DNA from: Desulfovibrionaceae bacterium
Lineage (GTDB): Bacteria > Desulfobacterota > Desulfovibrionia > Desulfovibrionales > Desulfovibrionaceae
Direction: 5' to 3'
NCBI GenBank assembly: GCA_009783025.1
Contig: WRHY01000003.1
Span: 102,806 to 166,805, forward strand
Length of the DNA: 64,000 nucleotides
Shown in pieces: positions 8,588 to 16,903 of this stretch. A program made the position numbers and the translations under genes. How positions within the stretch are numbered: position 1 is the stretch's first letter; each line of letters starts with the position of its first letter. The notes beneath the pieces are model-generated. The model worked only from the letters and a program-made list of their open reading frames with translations, ran no database searches and was not told the origin of the DNA.

Positions 8588-10444
8588 TTACCCCTTCCTG
8601 ATCATTCTTGCAGCCACCATGTCCGGATCGGCCGGGACAATCTGCCCGCCGCCGTAACCGCGTTCGCCGGGCGGCAGTTCAAAGACCGGGCTGGCATCCT
8701 CATACGCCAGTTCGGGCATGTCCGCTCCGTCCCGCCAGTAGGCCAGGGTGCGGGTAAGCCCGTTCTTGTCGTCCCGCGCCGGATAATCCTCACGGTTATG
8801 ACTGCCGCGGGATTCCCGCCGCTCAAGCGCGGCCTTGGCAATCATCAGGCCTAGTTTGACCTGCCCTTCAATGCGCAGGGCAGCGGAAAGTTCCGGGGCC
8901 ACGCCCGTTGCGCCGCCCGCAAGCCCGACCTTTCTGGCCCGTTCGAGGGTTCCTTGCAGAGTTTCGATGCAACGGAGCAGTCCCTGTTCGTTACGAAACA
9001 CGAAGCAGCCGTCCATGAGCGCCTGCTGCAACTCTGCGCGCACGGCATAGACGCTTTCTTTGCCCTTGCTTCCCTGGGCGAGTTCGTCAATTTTTTGTTC
9101 TACGCGGGCCACGGCCTCACGAGCGGCGGCAGTGCCGAAAACAGTCTCGTGCCCTTGCAGGAATTCCGCGATCTTAAGGCCCACAATACCGCCCGCGACC
9201 ACGGTTTCGGCCAGGGAGTTGCCGCCCAGACGGTTGAAGCCGTGCATGTCCCAGCAGGCCGCCTCGCCCACGGAAAAGAGCCCCTTGAGGCCGTATGCCG
9301 CGCCGTCCTTGTTCGTGCGTATCCCGGCCATGGTATAGTGCTGGGTGGGCCGCACCGGAATAAGCTGCGCGCGTGGGTCAACACCCAGGAAATATTTGCA
9401 AATCTCGTCCACTTCCCGGAGCTTGGCGCAGATATGCTGATCCCCGAGGTGGCGGATGTCCAGCCAGAGGTGCTCCCCATAAGGGGAAGAAACCCCCTTG
9501 CCGGAACGCATATGCTCGATCATGCGGCGGGAAACCACGTCGCGCGAGGCCAGTTCGGCCTTTTCCGGCTCGTATATCTGCATGAAGCGTTTTTGATCCA
9601 CGTCAAGCAAGGTGCCGCCGTCGCCCCGGCAGCCTTCGGTAACCAGAATGTCTGTGGGAACGATGCCCGTGGGGTGAAACTGGATGGCCTCGGGGTTGCC
9701 GACAGGCACCAGCCCGGTGTCCAGGGCGATGATGTGCCCCATGCCGTCGCAGATCACGGCGTTGGTGGTGGCTTTGTAGAGGCGCCCGAATCCGCCCGTG
9801 GCAATGACGGTGGCCCTGGAGCGGAAGATTTCCAACGCGCCCGTGCGTATGCAGCGCACCACGGCCCCGGTGCAGGTCGTGCCGTCGTGGATCAGGGCGA
9901 CGGCCTCTTTTCTGTCCAACACGTTGATGCCGAGCTCTGCGCACCGGTTGTCCATGGTGCACATGACCGCGTGTCCGGTCCCGTCAGAGGTGTAGCAGGT
10001 GCGCCATTTGGCCGTGCCGCCAAAGGAGCGGGCCGTGATCAGGCCTTCGTTCTCCTTTTTTTCTTCCTTTTCGAATTTTTCCCCGCCCTTGAAATAACTG
10101 TCCTTTCCGGCGACCACCCGGTTCCAGGGTACGCCCCAGGCGGCCAGACGGCGCATCTCGATGGGAGCGGCGTCCGCGAAAAGCCGGGCCACCTCCTGAT
10201 CGCAACCCCAGTCCGAACCCTTGACCGTGTCGGCAAAATGTACGTCCGGGCTGTCGCCCTCTCCCATGACGCTGTTGCCCAGCGCCGCCTGCATGCCTCC
10301 CTGGGCGGCGGAAGAGTGGGAACGCCGGGCCGGCACGATGGACAGCACAACAACGGAAAATCCTTTTTCCGCGGCTTCCACGGCCGCGCGCTCACCGGAA
10401 AGGCCCGCGCCGATGACCAGAAGATCGGAATACCAGGTCTGCAT
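8588..10444 (-). CDS. frdA: fumarate reductase flavoprotein subunit
   Basis: A 618-residue catalytic subunit with covalent FAD. An N-terminal dinucleotide fold (LLVIGAGLSGERAA, residues 8-21), the FAD-attachment region RRSHSSAAQGGMQAA (about 43-57), the HPTGIVPTD active-site segment and a C-terminal RGYGGGQ tail are visible. The start at 10444 has an AAGGAG site 6 nt upstream; the long in-frame extension into frdC is not coding. The order frdC-frdA-frdB-fumarase alpha-beta points to a malate/fumarate interconversion and fumarate respiration unit. Confidence 0.96.
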   Translation of the reverse strand: MQTWYSDLLVIGAGLSGERAAVEAAEKGFSVVVLSIVPARRSHSSAAQGGMQAALGNSVMGEGDSPDVHFADTVKGSDWGCDQEVARLFADAAPIEMRRLAAWGVPWNRVVAGKDSYFKGGEKFEKEEKKENEGLITARSFGGTAKWRTCYTSDGTGHAVMCTMDNRCAELGINVLDRKEAVALIHDGTTCTGAVVRCIRTGALEIFRSRATVIATGGFGRLYKATTNAVICDGMGHIIALDTGLVPVGNPEAIQFHPTGIVPTDILVTEGCRGDGGTLLDVDQKRFMQIYEPEKAELASRDVVSRRMIEHMRSGKGVSSPYGEHLWLDIRHLGDQHICAKLREVDEICKYFLGVDPRAQLIPVRPTQHYTMAGIRTNKDGAAYGLKGLFSVGEAACWDMHGFNRLGGNSLAETVVAGGIVGLKIAEFLQGHETVFGTAAAREAVARVEQKIDELAQGSKGKESVYAVRAELQQALMDGCFVFRNEQGLLRCIETLQGTLERARKVGLAGGATGVAPELSAALRIEGQVKLGLMIAKAALERRESRGSHNREDYPARDDKNGLTRTLAYWRDGADMPELAYEDASPVFELPPGERGYGGGQIVPADPDMVAARMIRKG

Positions 10445-10455
10445 GGAAGGCTCCT

Positions 10456-11103
10456 TTATAGGGCCATGTTGGCCAGCGCCAGCGAGGTGATTACGCCGAT
10501 AAGCATAAACCCGCAGAACATGCCCAACACGATTTTTTGCGCTTTGTCCCTGTTCTCCCGAGTGATGAAGCCCCACTTGACTCCGATGCGGTAGACGCCG
10601 ATGAAGACGTGCAATTGGATCACGGGCAGCAGAATGAAGTAGAACCACTGCCAGCCGCCGCTCCGCACCCTGGCCGCCGACTTGGCGGCCTCAATGGGCA
10701 GATCGTTGAGCACCACCCACATATGGATGGCCCCCAGGAACAGCACGATCATGGCCGTGAGCACCTGGGCTATCCAGAGCCAGGTATTGGGATGGCGCAG
10801 CATTCTGGCATGCGCCCAGGCGATTTCCTGGCCGTCGGCAGTAAAGGGGATCTTACGGGCGGCCAGGATAAAATGGCCGATAAAGACGAGAAAAATGAGC
10901 GGTCCGCCCACCTGGGCCATGTAGGTGGCCTCGAAAAACCCGGCAATGGCATTCATGAGTCCGGGGCTGATAATCACAGAGGATACCAGGAGCGTGTGGC
11001 ACGCCATGAAGAGCACGAGCGCCGCTCCGGAGAGCATTTGCAGCCAGTCAAGGCAGGCGTCCCGGTTCGGGCGCGCGTATGGCATGCTTGGGTTAAACGC
11101 CAT
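10456..11103 (-). CDS. frdC: fumarate reductase cytochrome b subunit
   Basis: A 215-residue membrane anchor with five predicted hydrophobic helices and several helix-borne histidines (FMACHTLL, FIGHFIL, GAIHMWVV, QLHVFIGV) of the kind that ligate two b hemes in Wolinella-type enzymes. It passes quinol electrons to FrdB. An AAGGAGG site lies just before the ATG. It is the first gene of the frdCAB-fum unit; a tct operon ends upstream on the same strand, with a small hairpin between. Confidence 0.93.
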   Translation of the reverse strand: MAFNPSMPYARPNRDACLDWLQMLSGAALVLFMACHTLLVSSVIISPGLMNAIAGFFEATYMAQVGGPLIFLVFIGHFILAARKIPFTADGQEIAWAHARMLRHPNTWLWIAQVLTAMIVLFLGAIHMWVVLNDLPIEAAKSAARVRSGGWQWFYFILLPVIQLHVFIGVYRIGVKWGFITRENRDKAQKIVLGMFCGFMLIGVITSLALANMAL

Positions 11104-11181
11104 GGTTCCTCCTTACCATACAAGGTGTTGCCGGAATGGCGGGACGGCGCGCCGCACGGGCGCAGCCGTCCACCATATACG

Positions 11182-11201
11182 CAGCCGCTTTTTCCAAAGC
11201 G
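11182..11201. terminator. small hairpin between tctC and frdC
   Basis: An 8-bp perfect stem GCCGCTTT/AAAGCGGC with a TTCC loop, 13 bases past the tctC stop on the minus strand. There is no long T-run, so terminator strength is uncertain. The rest of 11104-11213 shows nothing else. Confidence 0.45.
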
Positions 11202-11213
11202 GCGATGCAATCG

Positions 11214-12161
11214 CTATTGCGGTTTGGCCATAATCTCTTTAAGCACAACCCCGTACATGTCGAACTCTTTTTCGAAAAAGCGCCTGAATTCGTCGACTCC
11301 CAGCCAATGGGCGCGGCTGCTCATTTTACTCATCTCAGCGGCGAACTCCGGACTCTGTACCACTTCCTGAATGACCTGCGCAAGACGCTCCGTCACATCC
11401 GCGGGCAGATCCTTGGGAGCAAAAACGCCCTGCCAGTGCAGGAATTGCCCATCATAGCCCATTTCTTTTGTTGTGGGGAAATTCAGGTTGTCCGCGCGCG
11501 CATCCGCGAACTGAATCAATCCGAATACGTCGAACTGCGACAGGGGCACAGGAGAGTCCGCATAGAGCGCAACGCGGCCGGTGAGCATGTCTTTCATGAC
11601 TTCCGGCGTGGTACGGTAGGGAATATAGCGGAATTTGAGCCCGAAATGTTTGGCAAGTTCCAGGACCGGGATATGCGTCATATTGCCTGTGCCGGTGATG
11701 GCCACGACATATGTATCCGGTTCTTTTTTGACGATCTCGACCATTTCTTTGAAGTCTTTCCAGGGGGCTTTCTGGCTAGACATAAGGACCACGGGCTGGC
11801 GCGTGGTCATGCCGAGAAGGGTAAAGGAATCGCGGCCGTAAGGAACATTCTGAACATGAGGCTGAAGGCAGACGACACCCGTGGGAAAGTACCCCAAGGT
11901 GTAGCCGTCGGGATTGGCCGTAACGACCTGGGCCGCGCCCTGGGTTCCGGCGGCGCCGACGATGTTCTGTACCACAATGGTCTGGCCGAGCTTCTTTTCC
12001 ATCATGTTCCCGAGCAGGCGGGCAGGCACGTCCACGGCTCCGCCGGCGCCGAAAGGCACGACAAGGGTTACGGGTTTGTCGGGGTAGGCGGCAAAAACAG
12101 GGGTGGCCATGAGCAGGCTCAAAAGGATCACGGCCATGCGGGAGGCTAATTTTTGCAACAT
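11214..12161 (-). CDS. tctC: tripartite tricarboxylate transporter substrate-binding protein
   Basis: A 315-residue periplasmic binding protein of the TctC/BugT family. A signal peptide (MLQKLASRMAVILLSLLMAT, cleaved near VFAA) is followed by YPDKPVTLVVPFGAGGAVDV and IVVQNIVGAAGTQGA, the hallmark ligand-binding loops. The start at 12161 is set by an AAGGAG site 7 nt upstream. It is the last gene of an operon whose other members are tctA, tctB, an SDR and a ThDP enzyme. The ligand cannot be read from sequence; family members bind citrate, other carboxylates or aromatic acids. Confidence 0.92.
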   Translation of the reverse strand: MLQKLASRMAVILLSLLMATPVFAAYPDKPVTLVVPFGAGGAVDVPARLLGNMMEKKLGQTIVVQNIVGAAGTQGAAQVVTANPDGYTLGYFPTGVVCLQPHVQNVPYGRDSFTLLGMTTRQPVVLMSSQKAPWKDFKEMVEIVKKEPDTYVVAITGTGNMTHIPVLELAKHFGLKFRYIPYRTTPEVMKDMLTGRVALYADSPVPLSQFDVFGLIQFADARADNLNFPTTKEMGYDGQFLHWQGVFAPKDLPADVTERLAQVIQEVVQSPEFAAEMSKMSSRAHWLGVDEFRRFFEKEFDMYGVVLKEIMAKPQ

Positions 12162-12190
12162 GGGAAACTCCTTCAGCATACTGTTACATG

Positions 12191-13708
12191 TTAGGGTTGA
12201 CACTCTTCCGGAGTACTCTTTGGTGATCTTTTTGTACGATATGCGCTGATGTGGGGCATGGCCAGGACGGCGAGGGCGAGCAACAACAGGACGCACCCCA
12301 AGGGCGAGGATAGGATATAGGCCGGCCAGCTTTGATTGCCCTTGAAGAGCAGCATCTGCCCTACACTTAGCTCAAACTGTTGTCCCAGTACAAGGCCGAT
12401 GACAATGGGCGGCATGGGATATCCGTTGCGGCGCATGAAGTAGGCCACAATACCGGCAACCATGGTAACGGCCACATCCACGGGATTCCCTCGTGAGCCA
12501 TACGCGCCCAGAGCGCAGAGCACCACGACCACACCCATGAGAATGGGTTCGGGCAGGCGCAGGAGAAAATTGAAAAGCCGCGTGGTGATCACGCAGGCCG
12601 GGTACAGAAAAATATTGGCGATGATAAGGGTGACAAAGGCGGCATAGACGACTTCCGGGCTTTCCGTCATCAGCCGCACACCCGGGCTGAGGCCGTGGAT
12701 GGTGAATGTGGCCAGCAAAATGGCGGTTATCGGATCGCCGGGAATGCCGAGCGCCAGCGTTGGCACCAGCGCGCCGCCGGTGACGGCGTTATTGGCCGAT
12801 TCCGCTGCCACAATGGAGTCCGGCTCGCCGGTTCCGAACTTGTCCCGCCTGGGGGAGGAGCGCTTGGCTTCCCCATAGGCGAGAAAGGCCGCCGTGGCAG
12901 CGCCCGTGCCGGGCATGATCCCGACCCAGGTGCCGATAAGCGAGGATTTGATCAAGAGCCAGCGCCTGCCCACCCATTCACGCAGGGCGGGCAGGATCAC
13001 TGAACCGCCCGTCATGGCTTCAACCCGCTTTTCGTGTAAAATGCCCTCCGCGCGCATGATGACCTCGGAGAGCGCGAACACGCCGACAATGACGGCCACC
13101 AGATCAATGCCGCCGTTCAGGGCGAACAGGTCGAAGGTGAACCGCTGTTCGCTGCTGAAAGGCGATGCGCCCACGCAGGCCAGGAGCAAGCCCAGAACCC
13201 CGGCCGCAATGCCTTTGACCTGGGCTTCGGCGGAAACGCTGGATATGCAGGTCAGTCCCATAAGAATCAGGGCAAATGTCTCAAATGCGCCGAATTTCAG
13301 GGCAAAATCAGCCAGAAGGGGCGTTGCCAGAATCAGCACCAGGCAGGAAAGAAGCCCGCCGCAGATGGAGGCCGCGAGAGCCCAGCCGATGGCCTGGGCC
13401 GCTTTGCCCTGCTTGGCCATAGGATGCCCGTCAAGGGCCGTGCAGGCCGCTTGGGGCGTGCCGGGCGTGTTGAGGAGGATGGAGGCGATGGAGCCGCCGG
13501 CGACGGAACCGCAATACACGCCGAACAGCAGCGCAATGGCCACGGAACTGTGCATGCCGAAAGTAAAGGGCAGACAGATGGTGATGGCCACGACCGACCC
13601 CAGGCCGGGCAGGGCGCCGACGATCATGCCGATCAGGACGCCGAGAAAGTTCATGCTCACAACGAGCGGGCTGAACGCCTCAAGGATGGCGGTGAGGATA
13701 GTTTCCAT
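12191..13708 (-). CDS. tctA: tripartite tricarboxylate transporter large permease
   Basis: A 505-residue integral membrane protein with about 11-12 hydrophobic helices and the TctA signature GALPGLGSVVAI near residue 32 and its repeat-like partner IMPGTGAATAAFL near 260. It forms the main translocation channel of the secondary carboxylate uptake system. An AGGGGAG site precedes the ATG. It lies between tctC and tctB in the minus-strand operon. Confidence 0.95.
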   Translation of the reverse strand: METILTAILEAFSPLVVSMNFLGVLIGMIVGALPGLGSVVAITICLPFTFGMHSSVAIALLFGVYCGSVAGGSIASILLNTPGTPQAACTALDGHPMAKQGKAAQAIGWALAASICGGLLSCLVLILATPLLADFALKFGAFETFALILMGLTCISSVSAEAQVKGIAAGVLGLLLACVGASPFSSEQRFTFDLFALNGGIDLVAVIVGVFALSEVIMRAEGILHEKRVEAMTGGSVILPALREWVGRRWLLIKSSLIGTWVGIMPGTGAATAAFLAYGEAKRSSPRRDKFGTGEPDSIVAAESANNAVTGGALVPTLALGIPGDPITAILLATFTIHGLSPGVRLMTESPEVVYAAFVTLIIANIFLYPACVITTRLFNFLLRLPEPILMGVVVVLCALGAYGSRGNPVDVAVTMVAGIVAYFMRRNGYPMPPIVIGLVLGQQFELSVGQMLLFKGNQSWPAYILSSPLGCVLLLLALAVLAMPHISAYRTKRSPKSTPEECQP

Positions 13709-13732
13709 GATTCTCCCCTGTTTGGTTGGCGT

Positions 13733-14176
13733 TTACCCGAATATGCCGGCCGGCAGCGGTATTTTGAGTGCATAGGTAAACAGCGCCCAGATGCAGGCGC
13801 ACGCCGCGGCACAGACGCCGCCGAGCAGGGCGTAGCGCTTGTAGCCCATGATCAGAGCGCAGGAGAACATGCCGAAAAAGGCGGACACGGCAAAACCCGC
13901 TACGTCGAAAAGCAGGGCGTAGAGCACAAAGCTGAGGCACATGGGCACGGTGCGGCGGGTGAGGATGGGCATGGAGCCGGCCTCGTCTCTGCCCGGTTTG
14001 AAGACGGAGAGGATCGCGAGGACGAACAGAAAGATGATCAAAAAGCGCGGGTAATCCATGGGGTGGATGCCTTCAGTCTGAAGCGCGTTCTCCGAACCGT
14101 AGGTCTGGGTCCACAGGATGAGGGCCACGCCCGCAAGAGCCAGCCCGTTGCAGAGATTTCTGAAAGTAAAGGTCAT
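13733..14176 (-). CDS. tctB: tripartite tricarboxylate transporter small permease
   Basis: A 147-residue protein with four hydrophobic segments (about 9-25, 42-60, 78-98, 108-138), the usual size and topology of TctB, the small membrane subunit. GAGGAG lies before the ATG. Sequence conservation in this family is low; the call rests on size, topology and position between tctA and the operon's enzyme genes. Confidence 0.88.
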   Translation of the reverse strand: MTFTFRNLCNGLALAGVALILWTQTYGSENALQTEGIHPMDYPRFLIIFLFVLAILSVFKPGRDEAGSMPILTRRTVPMCLSFVLYALLFDVAGFAVSAFFGMFSCALIMGYKRYALLGGVCAAACACIWALFTYALKIPLPAGIFG

Positions 14177-14226
14177 AGATGCTCCTCTGGCGAAAATCGG
14201 CTCACGGTTTTGTTGAACTGTTTCTG

Positions 14227-14961
14227 TCAGTCCATCAAGGTGCCTCCGTTGACGTCAAGCACATGGCCGGTAATGAATCCTGCTGCCGGGGAACAGAGAA
14301 AATAGGCCGCTTCCGCCATTTCCTCCGGGGTTCCCACGCGGCCGAGCGGAACCTTGGCCGCGACGGCGTCCTGCTGTTCCTTGGGGATCATGGTCCCGGC
14401 AACAGGCCCCGGCGCAACGCTGTTGACCCGTATGGAGCGGCCCGCAAGTTCCGTGGCCAGGGATTTCACCAGGGAAATGACCCCGGCCTTGGAAGCGCAG
14501 TAATGGGCTTTGGTTTTTCCGGCGTTGGAACCAAGAGCGGCAAAACCGGTTTTTGCCGCCCGCGAAGTGAAGAGCACCATGCTGCCGCCCGCTTCGGACA
14601 TGGCCGGGATACAGGCTTTGGCAAGGTAGAACGCCCCGGTCAGGTTGATCCGGATGACCTGCTCCCATTCGTCTATCGACATTTCCTCTATGGAACAGGC
14701 GGGTTTGGTGATAGCCGCGCAGTGAACGAGACTGTCAAGGCGTCCATATTTTTGCGCCTCGGCCACCAGGGCTTGGCATTGGGCGAAATCGCTGACATCC
14801 GCTTTGAAGGCGCGGGCTTGGGGCAAACGAGCCGCCTCCACGCCCGCGTCGATTATATCGGCCAGTATGACCGTATGGTCGGCCGCGAAACGGCGCGCAC
14901 AGGCAAGGCCGATGTTGCTGGCGGCTCCCGTGACTATCACGACGGGCGGTATCGTGTTCAT
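14227..14961 (-). CDS. short-chain dehydrogenase/reductase (SDR)
   Basis: A 244-residue classical SDR. It has the cofactor motif TGAASNIG (residues 11-18), a HCAA segment at the usual NNAG place, the active-site Ser in FTSRAA, Tyr-x-x-x-Lys in HYCASKAG and the C-terminal GHVLDVNGG. It oxidises or reduces an alcohol/ketone pair with NAD(P). The substrate is unknown; co-transcription with a carboxylate transporter and a ThDP lyase suggests one catabolic route for an imported hydroxy- or keto-acid. AGGAG 9 nt upstream supports the start. Confidence 0.88.
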   Translation of the reverse strand: MNTIPPVVIVTGAASNIGLACARRFAADHTVILADIIDAGVEAARLPQARAFKADVSDFAQCQALVAEAQKYGRLDSLVHCAAITKPACSIEEMSIDEWEQVIRINLTGAFYLAKACIPAMSEAGGSMVLFTSRAAKTGFAALGSNAGKTKAHYCASKAGVISLVKSLATELAGRSIRVNSVAPGPVAGTMIPKEQQDAVAAKVPLGRVGTPEEMAEAAYFLCSPAAGFITGHVLDVNGGTLMD

Positions 14962-14988
14962 TGCGCATTCTCCTCTGCATTACGTCTT

Positions 14989-16683
14989 TTAAGGAAGAGG
15001 CGTATGGTCAGTCGCCATGCGGTGCGAATCCTGGGGGTCTATTTTCACGTCGATCACGCTCGGGCCGTCCTGATAGGCATACGCGCTGTGCAGCACGTCG
15101 TCAAAGTCCTTGGAGTGCGTCAGCGTATAGCTGTTCGCGCCCATGCCGGCGCACATTTTCGCAAAGTCGATGTCAGGGAAATCGCAGGCTATGCGGTTGG
15201 GACCGAGATTGTCGCGCACCATGCCCAGACCCCGGTTGTTCAGCACAACAAAAGTAGCAGCAATCTTATGCTGGGCGCAAGTGGCAATAACGTCGGCCGT
15301 CATCATGAAACCGCCGTCGCCCGCAATGCAGGTCACGCGTTTTTCCGGCAGGGCCAGCTTGGCCGCTGCCGCCGCAGGTCCTCCCCAGCCCATGCCGCCG
15401 GCGCCGCCGGGAGCCAGCAACTGGTTCTGATAGGGCAGCCTGAGCGCGTTGGTCATCCAGATGCGGGAATTCCCCGCGTCCAGCGTAATGATATCGTCAC
15501 GGGTGATCGATTTCTGCATTCCGCGCACTATATCAATGAAAGCCACTGTCCCCGGCTGGGGGGCGTGCCCCTGCGGGGCGTCATAGTCCCATTGGTCTTT
15601 CAGCGACCGGATAGCCCGCAGACGCTGTTCCCTACGGGATTCGTCAAGGTCCAGGCGTGACAGCATGCTGATCACATCCGCCACATCGCCGGTAATGGCA
15701 AGGTCCACAGGGTATACCCAACCGGAGGAACGCGGGTCTATATCGACCTGAACCAGTCTTTGCTCCGAGGGGCGTACCAGCTTGGGATCGCGGAAGCGGG
15801 TATAGTCAGGTCCCATGCTCGCGCCCAGCATCACAACCAGATCGGCTTTTTGCAGCATTCTGTTGGCTGCCGGGTGTCCCCAGGTGCCGAGCATGCCGCA
15901 GGCCACGTCCGCGGTTTCATCCACGGTGCTTTTCCCCAGGTAACTAGTAACCACGGCGCACCCTGTTTTTTGGGCGAGGGCCAGCAAGGCGCTGCCGGAA
16001 CGGGAATCATACACCCCATTGCCTGCAATAAAGACGGGGTGTTCCGCCTCGCCAAGCATGGCGGCAAGTCTCTGTACGGCATCCATGTCAGGGCGGGCGG
16101 GCGTGTAGGTATAATGTCCTTCTGACGGGTACAAGGGCGTATACGGCTGGTCGGGGAACTCCTGCCGGATGGCCGAGGTTTTCATGATCAACGCGGCCGG
16201 ACCCTTACGGGGCAGACTCGCGTGTTTGTAAGCCATCTGTGCGCCGTAAATAATTTCTTCCGGCTCGGTGGCGTATGCGCAGTATTTGGTGACCTGGCGC
16301 AGCACGGACTGGATGTCCAGTGCGCCATAGCCGCCAGTCATGGACTGGTAGCAGCCGTACATGCCGTATCCGTTATAGTCCGAAGTGTCGGTGATGATCA
16401 GCATGGGGGTACCGGCAAAGGCTGCCTCAATGATGCCGAACTGGCCGGTGCTGGCCACCCACGGCCCCTGTCCGAGAAAAACACCGGGCTTACCGGTGAT
16501 CCGTCCGGTGGCTTGAGCCATAATGGAGGCTGTTTGTTCACTTCTGCACAGCACCAGATCGAGTTCTTTCCGTCGTTGATGCCAGGCGGGCAGGCTCCAG
16601 GTGATGCCAAGCCCGGGCAGGGTGAAGGCCCGGGTTACGCCGCTTTCAATAAGTGTGTCCACCAGCCGTTCGTATGTTTTCAT
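14989..16683 (-). CDS. thiamine-diphosphate enzyme, acetolactate synthase-like
   Basis: A 564-residue three-domain ThDP enzyme (Pyr, central, PP domains). The cofactor-activating Glu is in CRSEQTASIMAQ (about residue 48), and the ThDP/Mg motif runs from GDGGFMM (about 447) to NNRGLGMV. It differs from true acetolactate synthases around the GQGPWVASTG loop, so a decarboxylase, C-C lyase or carboligase for another keto-acid is likely; the substrate is not readable. The start at 16683 has a GGAG site. It is the promoter-proximal gene of the SDR-tctBAC operon, 35 nt downstream of a sigma-54 promoter. Confidence 0.85.
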   Translation of the reverse strand: MKTYERLVDTLIESGVTRAFTLPGLGITWSLPAWHQRRKELDLVLCRSEQTASIMAQATGRITGKPGVFLGQGPWVASTGQFGIIEAAFAGTPMLIITDTSDYNGYGMYGCYQSMTGGYGALDIQSVLRQVTKYCAYATEPEEIIYGAQMAYKHASLPRKGPAALIMKTSAIRQEFPDQPYTPLYPSEGHYTYTPARPDMDAVQRLAAMLGEAEHPVFIAGNGVYDSRSGSALLALAQKTGCAVVTSYLGKSTVDETADVACGMLGTWGHPAANRMLQKADLVVMLGASMGPDYTRFRDPKLVRPSEQRLVQVDIDPRSSGWVYPVDLAITGDVADVISMLSRLDLDESRREQRLRAIRSLKDQWDYDAPQGHAPQPGTVAFIDIVRGMQKSITRDDIITLDAGNSRIWMTNALRLPYQNQLLAPGGAGGMGWGGPAAAAAKLALPEKRVTCIAGDGGFMMTADVIATCAQHKIAATFVVLNNRGLGMVRDNLGPNRIACDFPDIDFAKMCAGMGANSYTLTHSKDFDDVLHSAYAYQDGPSVIDVKIDPQDSHRMATDHTPLP

Positions 16684-16717
16684 GATAACTCCGTGTAGGT
16701 TAAATGTTACTTGCATA

Positions 16718-16735
16718 AAGCAAGGGGTATGCCAA
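16718..16735 (-). promoter_or_regulatory. sigma-54 (-24/-12) promoter of the ThDP-SDR-tct operon
   Basis: On the minus strand the site reads TTGGCATACCCCTTGCTT, with GG and GC elements at the correct spacing for RpoN. It ends 34 bp before the ThDP gene ATG, leaving a leader of roughly 20-25 nt. The divergent neighbour is a sigma-54 activator, which fits direct control. Imperfect repeats such as GGATACTATCC (16808-16818) lie between the two genes and could bind the activator. Confidence 0.8.
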
Positions 16736-16903
16736 GTTTTCATGGCATAATATGATAAAAATACTAATGTTTTTAATGTACATACAAAATGGTTTTATCT
16801 GAAAACAGGATACTATCCAGAATATGGACAACGCCGTCTTGTTTTGAGATACTTCACTTCATGGTTTACGATAAAGATTCCTCTCAAAGTCAAAGGAGAC
16901 AGC

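Noticed and set aside
8954..10594. 546-codon plus-strand frame opposite frdA
   Set aside because: A pure antisense shadow of a clearly identified flavoprotein gene, without a start signal.
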